Assembly (NCBI GenBank): GCA_032718865.1 | Contig: JALUTQ010000007.1 | Span: 992,001-1,056,000 of the forward strand | Source: Tilletia caries | Taxonomy: Eukaryota; Basidiomycota; Exobasidiomycetes; Tilletiales; Tilletiaceae | Reading direction: 5' to 3' | Length of the DNA: 64,000 nt | Part shown: positions 22,087 through 31,565 of the stretch, in pieces | Layout: each line of letters starts with the position of its first letter | Numbering within the stretch: position 1 is the first letter of the stretch | The notes under the pieces: model-generated | What the model was told of the DNA's origin: nothing | What the model saw: the letters and a program-made list of their open reading frames with translations, nothing else | Database searches by the model: none | Translations under genes and position numbers: made by a program

Positions 22087-23654
22087 CAGTGACTTCCAAA
22101 ACTGACCAGTAGTTGCTCCAAAATTGAGAAAGGCATGCCACACTTCGTTGAAACCCACAGAAGTTGACAAAACCATCCGAGATGAGCTCAGAGCCCCTTC
22201 CAAAATCTTCTACAACAATCCGCTCACCGCTACTTGCAGACATCCACTCAAGAAGTGCCACAACATAAATGGACAGTACTGACGCTTTCTTTGCGCAGCT
22301 TCTTCGTGCTTGAGTTCTCTACCTTTGCTCACTTCTTTCACCCATCCATCCGCTGAACGCTCTTCTTTGATGTCTCTAGAGCCCACACAGCCTCTTGCAG
22401 CTCCTCTCTTCATTTCCAATTCCCCTCGCACGCAACGCGTCAAGTCCGACCTTGAGGCAGGTCTCTCCGTGCGCCAAATCTCCGCAGATCGAGGCGTCAG
22501 CAAGTCTTGGGTCGGCAACCTGCGCTTACGACTCAACAACCTGAGTGTCCAGGCACGCCCCGGCCGCCCTCGCAAGCTCACCGGGCACGATCGACGTCAG
22601 ATCGTGCGCTCCATCCTCACCGGTCGCCATCAAACGGCTGCCTCCGTCCACCGCGAGTTACTTCGCAACGGAAACGCTCGATGCTCGGTCACGACAGTCC
22701 GGAGGGCTCTCAAAGCTTCTGGCTTGAGGGCCCGAGTCATGAAGAAGAAGCCCGCGCTCACTAAAGCGCACAAGCGCGCCCGTCTCGAGTGGGCACTTGC
22801 ACATCAGAACTGGACGGCAAGCGACTGGAACAAGGTCGTATTCTCGGACGAGACCAAGATCAATCGCTTTGGTTCGGACGGTCGAAAGTGGGTCTGGGCC
22901 GTGAAGGGGTCACCGTTGACCGAACGGGAAGTCACGCCGACCTACAAGTTTGGAGGAGGGGGAGTCATGGTGTGGGGGTGCATTACCTCCTCCTCTGTGG
23001 GAGGTATGGCCTTCATACAAGGCATCATGGACTCCAATAAGTACACCGACATCCTCCAGGACCGCCTTTTGCCAACCCTTGATGCTCTCGACCTCCTCCC
23101 TCAAGCCGTTCCTCAGCAGCAATACATTTTCCAGCACGACAACGACCCAAAGCACAAATCCCGGCACACAAAGGCATGGCTCGCTCATCTCGGAATCTCA
23201 GTACTCGACTGGCCCGCTCAGAGTCCGGACCTTAATCCAATCGAGCACCTCTGGCGTCGTCTCAAGGAGCAATTGAAGGGATATCGTACTCCCGCGGCAA
23301 ATCTGGACCAGTTGCGCGATCGTATCCTCGAGCAGTGGGCGCTGATCCCTCAGGACTACATCGAGAAGCTGTATGCTTCTATGCCGGACAGGATTCGAGC
23401 GGTTATTAGAGCCAGAGGTGGTCCCACACGATACTGAAGCAAAATTGCTGCTTTTGCGCCATAACTGTCCAAATGCTTCCAAGCCTCTACCACCACTCAA
23501 TCTCATCACTCTGCATATTGCGTCAGCCAGGTAACTTCTGAGACCCTCCTATGCGTGATCATGCGGTTTTGGAAATCGTTCATTAGTGAGAGAGGGGGGT
23601 TGGACGGGGAAACAGGTAAATGAGATTTTGAATGGACAGTTTTGGAAGTCACTG
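22087..23654 (+). mobile_element. Intact Tc1/mariner element
   Basis: The ends CAGTGACTTCCAAAACTG and its reverse complement are perfect for 18 bases and flanked by TA on both sides (22085-22086 and 23655-23656), the Tc1 target duplication. The 1,568-bp element holds one uninterrupted transposase gene. Confidence 0.92.
22370..23437 (+). CDS. Tc1-type transposase (DD34E)
   Basis: The ATG at 22370 gives 355 residues with no interruption. An N-terminal paired helix-turn-helix region (VRQISADRGVSKSWVGNLRL, then the GRPRKLT linker) binds the element ends. The catalytic core has FSDETK, QHDNDPKH and SPDLNPIEHLW, with exactly 34 residues between the second Asp and the Glu. All three catalytic acids are present, so the enzyme may be active. 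In-frame near-cognate codons upstream could extend it by 20 residues, but the ATG fits family length. It would cut and paste this element and any relatives with matching ends. Confidence 0.93.
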   Translation: MSLEPTQPLAAPLFISNSPRTQRVKSDLEAGLSVRQISADRGVSKSWVGNLRLRLNNLSVQARPGRPRKLTGHDRRQIVRSILTGRHQTAASVHRELLRNGNARCSVTTVRRALKASGLRARVMKKKPALTKAHKRARLEWALAHQNWTASDWNKVVFSDETKINRFGSDGRKWVWAVKGSPLTEREVTPTYKFGGGGVMVWGCITSSSVGGMAFIQGIMDSNKYTDILQDRLLPTLDALDLLPQAVPQQQYIFQHDNDPKHKSRHTKAWLAHLGISVLDWPAQSPDLNPIEHLWRRLKEQLKGYRTPAANLDQLRDRILEQWALIPQDYIEKLYASMPDRIRAVIRARGGPTRY

Positions 23655-23656
23655 TA

Positions 23657-24218
23657 TGCAGTGTCGGACTAATTACAAGAGGGGGAAAATGAGACATAGT
23701 GGCTTAAATAGCCGAGGCGGAGGGAAGAGAGAAGCCGCTATGGCGAGTGGTGAGAAAAAGAAGAAGAAGAAAGGAAGAAAGTGGCACGTTGCGTAACGTT
23801 TTCGAGGCGCTGGGGTGGAAGCCACGTGTTGGAATCGGATCGGATCGGAACGGAACCGGCGGTCATAGAGAGAAATGGAACTGACTGGATCACTGATCAC
23901 TGGCTACCTGCCAGCACAATGACATACAACAGTCATTCATACACGACAAAAAGAGCCTGTATAGTGTATCGTAAAGGTACTGCTCCGTGTTTCTGACAGC
24001 TCTTTGTCATTGTGCTGTGTCTCTGAGACTGTCCCGTGCATCTTAGCATATACCATTCCTGATGGGAGTCAACCGGGCCTCTGCCATTCTTTTTTCCCTT
24101 ACCACGCCCTATTCTCTGGTTCAAACTTCCGTCTGAAAGGCTCTATGAGCTCGCCATGAGCATACCTCTCAGGTAGCGTCCAGTGATGCTTGAGATGTTG
24201 AGGTTTACTGGTGTACTG
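23657..24218. other. Non-coding interior of the composite element, right part
   Basis: No gene is seen between the Tc1 right end and the right minisatellite arm. Confidence 0.4.
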
Positions 24219-24540
24219 GAGGGCCAGTTGCCTATGTTTACAGGGTCAGTTGCATATAGTTAGAGGGCCAGTTGCCTATGTTTACAGGGTCAGTTGCATA
24301 TAGTTAGAGGGCCAGTTGCATATAGTTAGAGGGTCAGTTGCATATGTTTACAGGGCCAGTTGCATATAGTTATAGGGCCAATTGCATATGTTATAGGGCT
24401 CTCTAGAGGGCCAGTTGCCTATGTTGAAGGGCCAATTGCATATATTTACAGGGCCAGTTGCATATGTTTACAGGGCCAGTTGATCTCATTTTGAAAATTT
24501 GGTCATTACTGGAGGGTCAGATGTATTTCTTATAGGGTGA
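24219..24540. repeat. Minisatellite array, right arm (about 14 units), inverted
   Basis: Units such as gggccagttgcatatgttta are the reverse complement of the left-arm unit. Two alternating sub-types occur, one with tatagttaga and one with tatgtttaca. Confidence 0.85.
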
Positions 24541-24562
24541 TCAGGTATCTTGCATAAAAGTT

Positions 24563-25676
24563 AAAGAGAATGTTGTTGGTGGTGATAGCGCATCGAATGC
24601 CTATAATATCCAGGTCCCAGAGTGTCCGAGCCTTGCGTGGTACTCTCACCTGCATCCGGCACGCGAGTCTGAGGCGGAAAGGAAAATGACCGAGGGAAGA
24701 GATCAGTGCTGGAAGCCGAGGTGATTTGGCCTTTGTATCTGGGGTCGCGCGTTAGATAAGTTAGACGCCAGTAAAGTGAGTGGCAATGTGACATGTGAAT
24801 GATTGTTTGGGAAGAGGAACAAGCGTGGCGAAGTCAAGAATCCTTCATCAGCCAACCGAAACAGCTCGAGAGTCTCTATTGCGCTAGATCACTATGAGTG
24901 ATCGAGATCACCAGGTCGTGATCACGGCTTCTGGTGACCCAACTACCTGAGGGCTCCTCCTCATCCTCACTCAACTTCCTCATCCTCACTCAACTTCTGC
25001 GCGCTCATCAGACATCAGCTATCTAAGAGTCAGTATGATACGGACGCGTCCTTGAGCAGCTAACCCTTACTGAAACCGCGTTCGCCTTCTCTCTTGTTCC
25101 CGTCTCCGTCTATCGTGCTTCTGCCTCTGCCCTGCTCACCCTCACCTCCTCTCGCCCCTGCTTCTGCTTCACTCCACTTCTTCTTTACCGCAGCTGCGCG
25201 CATGTCATACCGGGTGCGTGGGCGTCTTACATTGCTGCTGCTGCTATCACTGACCACCCACTTGAGCTGACAACCTCTCTTTGTCTTTCTTCTTCTTCTG
25301 TCTTCCTCTTGCCTCTTTTCCTCCCTGTTTCTCTTTCTCTGTTCTCTCTCTCTTTCTCTTTTCAGGGAACAGGATCAGATCAGATTTCCCTCTCGCGCTC
25401 GGCGATGCGCGTCTCGGTGCGGTTTGCTGTCGGGTCGGGTTGCGTACTCGGGGTGCGTGGGGAACTCAACTCCGGCATCGAATCAAGCTCGCACCCGAGC
25501 CCCGGCACCTCTTTCTCCTTCTCTCTTCTCCCCTTTCGACATCAGCATTCAAACAGGATCACAATGCACATCGATCGTTACAGTCACCGAATGAATGCAG
25601 TTCCAGAGCCGTGAACGTTTGACGAAAAAATACAAAGAGTGAAAAGAATGAAGGGAAGAACTGAGAGACTACACTA
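24563..25676. other. Intergenic, no gene seen
   Basis: Contains a short tandem duplication (ctcatcctcactcaacttc twice, about 24960-24998). A CT-rich stretch near 25270-25365 ends in TTTTCAG and looks like a 3' splice site, but I cannot build a gene around it. Confidence 0.35.
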
Positions 25677-28600
25677 CTACCTCAAGCACGATATTGTAGC
25701 AGTAAAAAGAGTATCTGCGTTTTTCTGGCACCAGTCCACCGACCGCTTCAAAGCCACCCGTGCGTTCTCCAGTGCCTGTGCCGCTTGAACCTCTGTGACG
25801 CGCTTGTCGTGTGCGAGGCGCATGACCTTGGCATATATCTTGTTACGCTGAGAGAAAAATTTCCGACTCTTCGTGTCTGTCCTCCACTTGTGCTGCCACC
25901 GAGCCTCCAAGTCTCGCACCGCCGGTCCGTGGTTGATGCCCTTCTCGTACTCTTGCCACACGTGAACTATGCTTGTCAACGCGCGGCTCTGCTGAAATAT
26001 CGGCACCGTCTCCTCCTCCGTTTCTGCTGCTGCTGCTGCTCCTCGCAGAGGCAGAGCAAATGCTGGAGACTGAGATGGCAACGAGGACGAGGGGGAGGGG
26101 AGAAGTAGAGGGGGCTGCTCTGAGCGCTGCTGCTGCTGTTCTGACTCCACATGGTGTTCGATGTTCTCGTCCTCGTTGCTGGTGATGGAGAGACGGTCTA
26201 GAGCAGGAAGGCAAGCACGCGGATCAGCTTCAAAACTCAGTGTACACTCTCGGAGCGAGCGAGTCACAACGAGCCAGCCACAACATGTAACATACCATCG
26301 CGCTGCAAAGGTGATAATACAAAGGAAGTGAAGTGAAGTCAGTAAGAGAGGATGAGACACGACACGCAAGCAAGCACACACGAGCAGGTACGCACCACAG
26401 CAGCTGATGAATCCTCAGAGACAGCGGCTGACGAATGAGGCGCAACGGTCAGGGCGTGAGGCGCAACGGTGAGGGCGCGAGCAGGTGGAGAAGGAGAAGG
26501 AGGCGTGATAACCGCAGGTGTAGAGGAGGCGAGAACGAGAGCAGAAGAAGTCGTGGAAGCTGAAGCCGAGAGCGGAGCAGCTAACGGGAAGGGCGAGACA
26601 GGGGCGAGAGCGGGAACCAAAGGAGAAGACGAGGAGGCGATGGCGGCTGTTGTGGGAAGGCCCAGGAGCTGTCGCGGCAGTGTAGAAGAAGGGGCAGCTG
26701 GTGAAGAAGAGATGGAGAGCAAGAAGGTCATAAGAAGGATAGTCTGAGAAGGGGGAGCATGTGCGGCAGTCGGAGGACTCACCGACTGATTGAGCCAGGG
26801 CTGCGACAGCGACAGGAGAAGAGCCGGTGCGCTGCTGATGCTGCTCGATATGGACGGTCACTTTCACTTCCCTGTTGGCAAGAGAGTCGACCTCGTTGAG
26901 GATGGAGGTAAAGGCGCCTTGGACGAGACCAGCGAGCTGCAAAATGGTGCTGTTGGTGTGCTGGGTGACGAGGTGTGCGGCTTGCTGGTCGCGCTGCATA
27001 TCCAGAAGGTATCGATGGGCCTCGGGCAAGATCTCCTGTACGGAAACGGAAAGAGGTCGCTCGTTCTTGTCCAGCGCTACTTCGAGGTTCTTTGCATAGT
27101 CGATGAAGAGTGGATCGGCAAAGATGGTGTGCTGGAAGATTGGATGTTGGGGGAACTGCTTGCGCATGACAACAGCATCCTGGACGAGAACCGTGCGCAG
27201 ATAGACGAGTAGGCGGAGGAAGCCCTGCGCCGCCAGGTCCTTCTCCAGGCGGCCTTGCTCGATTCCGAGGAGTGCGCCTTCGACATCCGGCCAGATCTTG
27301 TTGAGGAGAGCTGGGGGGGAGGATTGATGGTGGCTCTGGGAAGATGGTAAGCTCCTGGCTTCGTCGGGAATCCTGCGAGGGCGCGCATGGCCTTTCGAGG
27401 AAGGCCTGTGAGGTAGCATCCTTGCATCTGCTGGACGTTCCATCGACCTGCCCTACGAATCTCACCCTCGCTCGCCCCACTGTCCTCCGCATGCCGTGCT
27501 GCTCCGCCTCGGTTCAAATGAGTCTTCTTGGATGTGTGGATATCAAGCGACCCAAGAATCCTCTTCATGATGTGGTAGTGGTTGTTGTACTGCATAGCGA
27601 CGGTCCGCTCCTCGTGCACGAGGAGGTGAATATGGTACCAGTTTTTGCGTCGTTGGAAGGTGGGAAAGGGCTCGTTGTCGATGTGAAAGCGCTGGAAAAG
27701 AGAGAAAGCAAGGGCATTGTGCGGACATTCGGACGCATTTTTCGCCCTCATGCATCCACCGTAGTCGATCCTACCGTAGGCGTTGGTCTTGCCGTTGTCC
27801 ATGATCAACACTACGGCGGACGCATCTTGCGCTCCCTCGTTTGGAAGGGGAAGGACAAACAGATCGGCGAGCTGGGCCTGTCGCATGTTTTCGCCCCGTG
27901 CCATGATGGAGAATCCGAAAAGGTGATCGAGTCGGGTTTGTGCTGCGTTGTTTTGCGAGGGGTTCTCCAGCAGGTGTCTGTTGATGCGCTCGTATATCTC
28001 TCGAGAGTATCCATCCTGGATGGTTCCTGCCGCTCGATCTTCAAAGTTTTCGCGCTTTCGTTTGCGTATGTCGCGCTTGAGACTGTCCAGGTAGCTGGCC
28101 AGCGCATCGCCACGGGGGTGCTTGCCGGTGTGGACGCCCAAAGAGATCTGCTGCTGATATAGGTTGACTGCAGCTGTGACGTATCCGTCGATCGTCTTGG
28201 CGGCGAGCGGCGCTGGAGCAGCCACAGGCGATTCGTCGGCCGGCTCCGTAACGACATCCGTCGCAGTCGAAGGCGCGTTTTGCTTTGCCTTGCCCTTGCC
28301 CTTGCCCTTGCCCTTGCCCTTGCCCTTGCCCTTGCCCTTGCCCTTGCCCTTGCCCTTGCCCTTGCCCTTGCCCTTGCCCTTGCCCTTGCCCTTGCCCTTG
28401 CCCTTGCCCTTGCCCTTGCCCTTGCCCTTCTTGCGCGTTGGAGGGGCAGAGGTAGACGCGTCCTTGGCCACCTCCTCGACCACCTCCTCCGCAGGAATCT
28501 TCCGCTTGGCTTTGTTCTTGTTCCCCGTCGGAACTATGTCTTCCTGCAGCCACAACAAGACCTTTCCCTCGCTCACTACCAGGCCGTCCGCAAATTGACG

Positions 28601-28744
28601 GCGTTCGCAGAATTCCTATCAGAAACGAAGGGAATGCCTGTCAATTTTGACCTCTTCTTAAATCTTAGGTCTACGCTGCGCGTACGGCACACTCACCTTC
28701 CATCTCTGCTGCCGTGGCTCATATGTCTTTGATTCCTGACCTGG
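25677..28744 (-). pseudogene. Crypton-type tyrosine recombinase with GCR1_C domain, one frameshift
   Basis: Read right to left, an exon ending at 28697 (YEPRQQRWK) joins after an 81-base intron to 28615 (EFCERRQFADG). A Lys/Gly repeat (GK)n follows, then an Ndc10/Crypton-like tyrosine-recombinase domain: CPHNALAFSLFQRF, H-x-x-R in THLNRGGAARH, and GRW....GCYLTGLP with the candidate nucleophile Tyr. At 27313-27319 a G7 run (C7 on the coding strand) breaks the frame, and family continuity (INPPP, then ALLNKIWPDVEGAL) needs one more base. A helical region follows down to 26784. A Ser/Ala/Pro exon (about 26740-26405) then leads to a GCR1_C DNA-binding domain (VWQEYEKGINHGPAVRDLE) ending at 25677. 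Introns between 26783 and 26175 are tentative. Either a broken Crypton or a single-base assembly error. Confidence 0.75.
28286..28430. repeat. Hexanucleotide (GCCCTT)n array, about 24 copies
   Basis: The array is pure and lies inside the recombinase gene. On the coding strand it encodes Gly-Lys repeats, a strongly basic segment that would bind nucleic acid non-specifically. Its purity and length suggest recent expansion. Confidence 0.95.
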
Positions 28745-29563
28745 GTGCGTACCTTACCAGAGTGTTCCCCTAACTTTTTCGCCTTGTTGAATAACAGGTC
28801 GCTGGGGGCTGGGAGTGGGATTTAAATACAGACTTAGTCAACAAAGTTAAGTAGCAGCAACTTACGCCTTGGAACCATAGTGACCTGGCTGTCGGCTGAA
28901 GCCCAGAGGCCAGGGTGTCCCTCAGACTCGATGTGGACCTCAGACCCTTATGACCTGGTAGAGATGTGCGAAGACGTGACTGGGGGGGCGTCCTCTCCCC
29001 CTCCCCTTTTTCGCGAATCTTTTTGTATCAGAAAGGTCACCAAATCTCAGCCCAGCACGGCTACGCAGAAGCTCAAGGTAGCTTCGCTACCCTTCGTCTG
29101 CTTCGCCATGCGGCTGCGACTTGCGATCGTAGCTACGAGCATCTATATCATTGTCCATGTAACATTTTGAATGTTGATCAAACTTGCGTGAAAAAGGGAT
29201 TGAGGAACTTCACACACGTAATCATCCCGCACGGCTGTATCTACCAAGGAAGCAGAAAGCAAAGAATAATATGTCATATGATGGCTTCGCGCAGAGAGAG
29301 ACAATTGACAAACAAGACGGAGAATAGCTGCGAGCGCAATGAAGATAAGATTAAAAGACTGAGGAGAAAAAAGCGTGAGGCTAATGCAGAAGGAGAGGTT
29401 AGGGGATAGGAAACATAAGCGGCCGGGGAAGCAGACGGAAGGGACGTAGAAGACGGGTGAAGGCTGAGACCGGAGACGAATGGGCAAAGGAATGCCAACA
29501 GAGCTTGATGCGAAGGTAAGGGAATATAGAAGAGGCAAGAGCACAGCAGAAAGAAAGTCAGAT
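28745..29563. other. Intergenic upstream of the recombinase gene
   Basis: No gene is recognised. A short perfect hairpin (ggtagc-ttc-gctacc) lies at 29077-29091. The 5' exon(s) and start codon of the recombinase must lie in or beyond this stretch, since no ATG precedes the first supported exon. Confidence 0.35.
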
Positions 29564-29607
29564 CAGGTCAGGTCAGGTCAGGTCAGCCGTCAGGTCAGGT
29601 CAGGTCC
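29564..29607. repeat. AGGTC pentanucleotide repeat
   Basis: Two short runs of aggtc units are separated by agccgtc, next to the 3' end of the malate dehydrogenase remnant. Confidence 0.8.
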
Positions 29608-29639
29608 AGTGTTGAACATACTATTGGAGTATGGAACCC

Positions 29640-30030
29640 TGGGCGACTTGAGAGAGGAGAAGCACAATGGTGACGCCGAAGGTGGCCACCGACGACGGAC
29701 ACATTGACCTCGGCGGGCTTGACGTTGGCAATGTCGAAGTGGAAGGTGGAGGCGCGTGTGATGTCAAAGGTGGTGACCCGTGACACAGAACAGACTGTAC
29801 GAAGATATGCAGTGATGAGCACCATTTTTAACTCATGAAGCGTCAGAGCCGTTAGAAGAGGGAGAGGGGGGGTCGGGGGGAAAACCCACCGCTTGGGGTC
29901 GTAAAGACTTGAAGACCTCGGCGACGATGGGCACGGTGGAGTTGACGGGGTTGGAGATGACGAGGTGGTGTGCTTTGGGAGCAACCTTGGCAGCGGCTTT
30001 GTCGAGGGAGAGAGCTGTCCGATGGGGCAT
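29640..30030 (-). pseudogene. Malate dehydrogenase fragment, decayed
   Basis: Read right to left, pieces of NAD malate dehydrogenase occur in the correct order but in different frames: AAKVAPKAHHLVISNPVNST and PIVAEVFK (about 30000-29905), LYDPKR (about 29905-29890), VTTFDITRASTF (about 29780-29745), VNVSVVGGH (about 29700-29675) and GVTIVLLLSQVA (about 29672-29640). At least three frame shifts separate them, and one piece is split by what looks like a former intron. The N-terminal nucleotide-binding part and the C-terminus are absent. The protein is well known, so identification is firm even though the copy is dead. Confidence 0.85.
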
Positions 30031-30039
30031 GGTGAGTGA

Positions 30040-30660
30040 GGAAAGTCAGTCTACTCATCTTGACGACGTCGACCGGATTCATAAGAGCAGAGAGCTGAAA
30101 AAAAACGAATGGGTGAGTAAGGACCTAACCCGGAGCACCTGATGCAGATGCGCGTATAAACACGAGGCTCACCTTGGATGACAATTCGGGAGTGCTGACT
30201 GCTGGGCCGGACTCAGAATGGGAACAAAGCAGAGACTGGTATGGGTAAGTGGTATCAGCCATCAGGTTAAGCAAGAAAAAGCAAAACAGCGGTGAGCATC
30301 ATTAACTTGAACCTTGGTGAGCAGAGAGCGGTTAAAAAGAAATCGAGGGGGATTGTTCAATTCGCATGATGCTTGTCGGGCTTCGATGGAAGCGTGAAGA
30401 AAGGCTGGCGGTGTTGGTTGTCGTCTGTCGAGTGTCGAAATGAACTGATTACGTATGCAAGATTTCTGCACTCTGTGCTTATGTAAGGAAAACCAAACTT
30501 TGGCTCAAGGACAGATCAGTCAATTCTGATGCTACAACCACGAAACCTGTGCCAGAAGTTGCAGGACTAGATTTGGTCAAGGGTCTACTGATTCAGAATG
30601 GTGTGTTGTGTTGGTAGTTGCGAAGAAAAGTCCCAAACTACGAGCCTGAATGGCAAAAAG
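30040..30660. other. No gene seen
   Basis: This is AT-richer than the flanks. Frames are short and without motifs. Confidence 0.4.
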
Positions 30661-30730
30661 CTTACGGCCGTAAGGCGGGAGCCGCCCTATAACCCCTTAA
30701 CTAAAGTTAGGGGAATGTGCCTTTCGGCCG
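30661..30730 (+). repeat. Three-hairpin structured repeat, copy A
   Basis: In order: the perfect palindrome cttacggccgtaag (30661-30674); a hairpin ggcgg-gag-ccgcc (30674-30686); and a hairpin with a cccc/gggg base, upper stem ttaact/agtta and loop aa (30693-30713), followed by aatgtgcctttcgg. Copy B at 44041 has the same order with different but still paired stem sequences. It may be an RNA-level element or a transposon terminus. Confidence 0.65.
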
Positions 30731-31565
30731 CGCCTCGACCCCAAGTACCACCGCGGCATTGACTGCCGCTTGCACGTCGTTGGCATTCCGCACGGCTGCT
30801 GTCGTCAACGACTCGACAACAGCAGAGGCTGTTGCGGTACTGCCGGATGTTGGTGCGCTCCGCGTTGCCGCCATACTGGTTTTTGATGGTCAGACGAGGA
30901 AGGCAAGCTGGATATGCGCACTGGTTCAGATGAAGGAGAAAACGGATGCATTGCTGAGAGAGAGTATCGGCGCAGTGACTATGATCATCAAGAAAGCGTG
31001 GATCTCTTAGTAATAAATGATGATCGAGCCAACATTTCTTGGTTTGGGTCACTGGTGATCCGCGAAAATGGTGATCCGCTGGTGATCCAAACCAAGATAC
31101 CGCATCCTCAACGGCATCACCAGGGGCCCAGGCCCCGGGAACGTCTTACGTCTCACAAGAATCTCAAGGGTGGGAAAGGACATTCATCAGTGTCGCGACG
31201 ATGTGTGGTAATTTGTTGTAAATTTCTGCTAGAATTAATCATCGGAAGGAGCGTGACGAGAGCTGGAAGTCATATCAAAGGTGACTCTGCGGAACGGGTA
31301 CATACATGTGGGGAGTACAAAAATGCAGGGTGTGACTGGTGAATCTGTGGTGCGTGACAAGGTCAAGTGTTATATCCCGGCCCGTAGTCGCCATGTAGAA
31401 GGCGTAGATGTGAGAAGTGTCCCGGCCTGTGGTCCAGCCTCGAGCGGTCCGGCAAATGTCGATGCTTGCGTGCCTCCTAGCAGACCGTCCTGCCGGTGCT
31501 CGTAAAGGGGTCGATAATTGATGATAGATCTCGGCTGCACTGCACAAGCCGGTAAGGATCGCCCT
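30731..31565. other. Intergenic; short inverted repeat at 31037-31097
   Basis: The arms tcttggtttgg and ccaaaccaaga enclose three copies of ggtgatcc. The last 150 bases resemble the 3' flanks of the membrane-protein paralogs. No gene is supported. Confidence 0.45.

Larger units (their letters stand above)
20267..24552. mobile_element. Composite 4.3-kb element bounded by inverted minisatellite arrays
   Basis: The left array (about 20275-20499) and right array (about 24219-24540) carry the same unit of about 22 bp (ggccctgtaaacatatgcaa-type) in opposite orientation. The match reaches the inner edges (gtacattagta against its counterpart). Outside lies the direct repeat cataaaagtt (20257-20266 and 24553-24562), a possible 10-bp target duplication. 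Between the arms I find only two nested insertions (557-bp MITE and Tc1) and about 1.5 kb of non-coding DNA. It may be a non-autonomous DNA transposon with long sub-terminal repeat arrays. Confidence 0.5.

Noticed and set aside
20275..24540. CRISPR-like array
   Set aside because: The ~22-bp units vary and have no unique spacers, and the window is eukaryotic; this is a minisatellite.
28164..28732. Leu/Pro and Leu/Ala repeat proteins on the + strand
   Set aside because: Produced by translating the (GCCCTT)n array on the wrong strand; the coding strand is minus.
29041..29095. Possible tRNA or small RNA from the hairpin near 29077
   Set aside because: No cloverleaf, no A/B box consensus; only a 6-bp stem.
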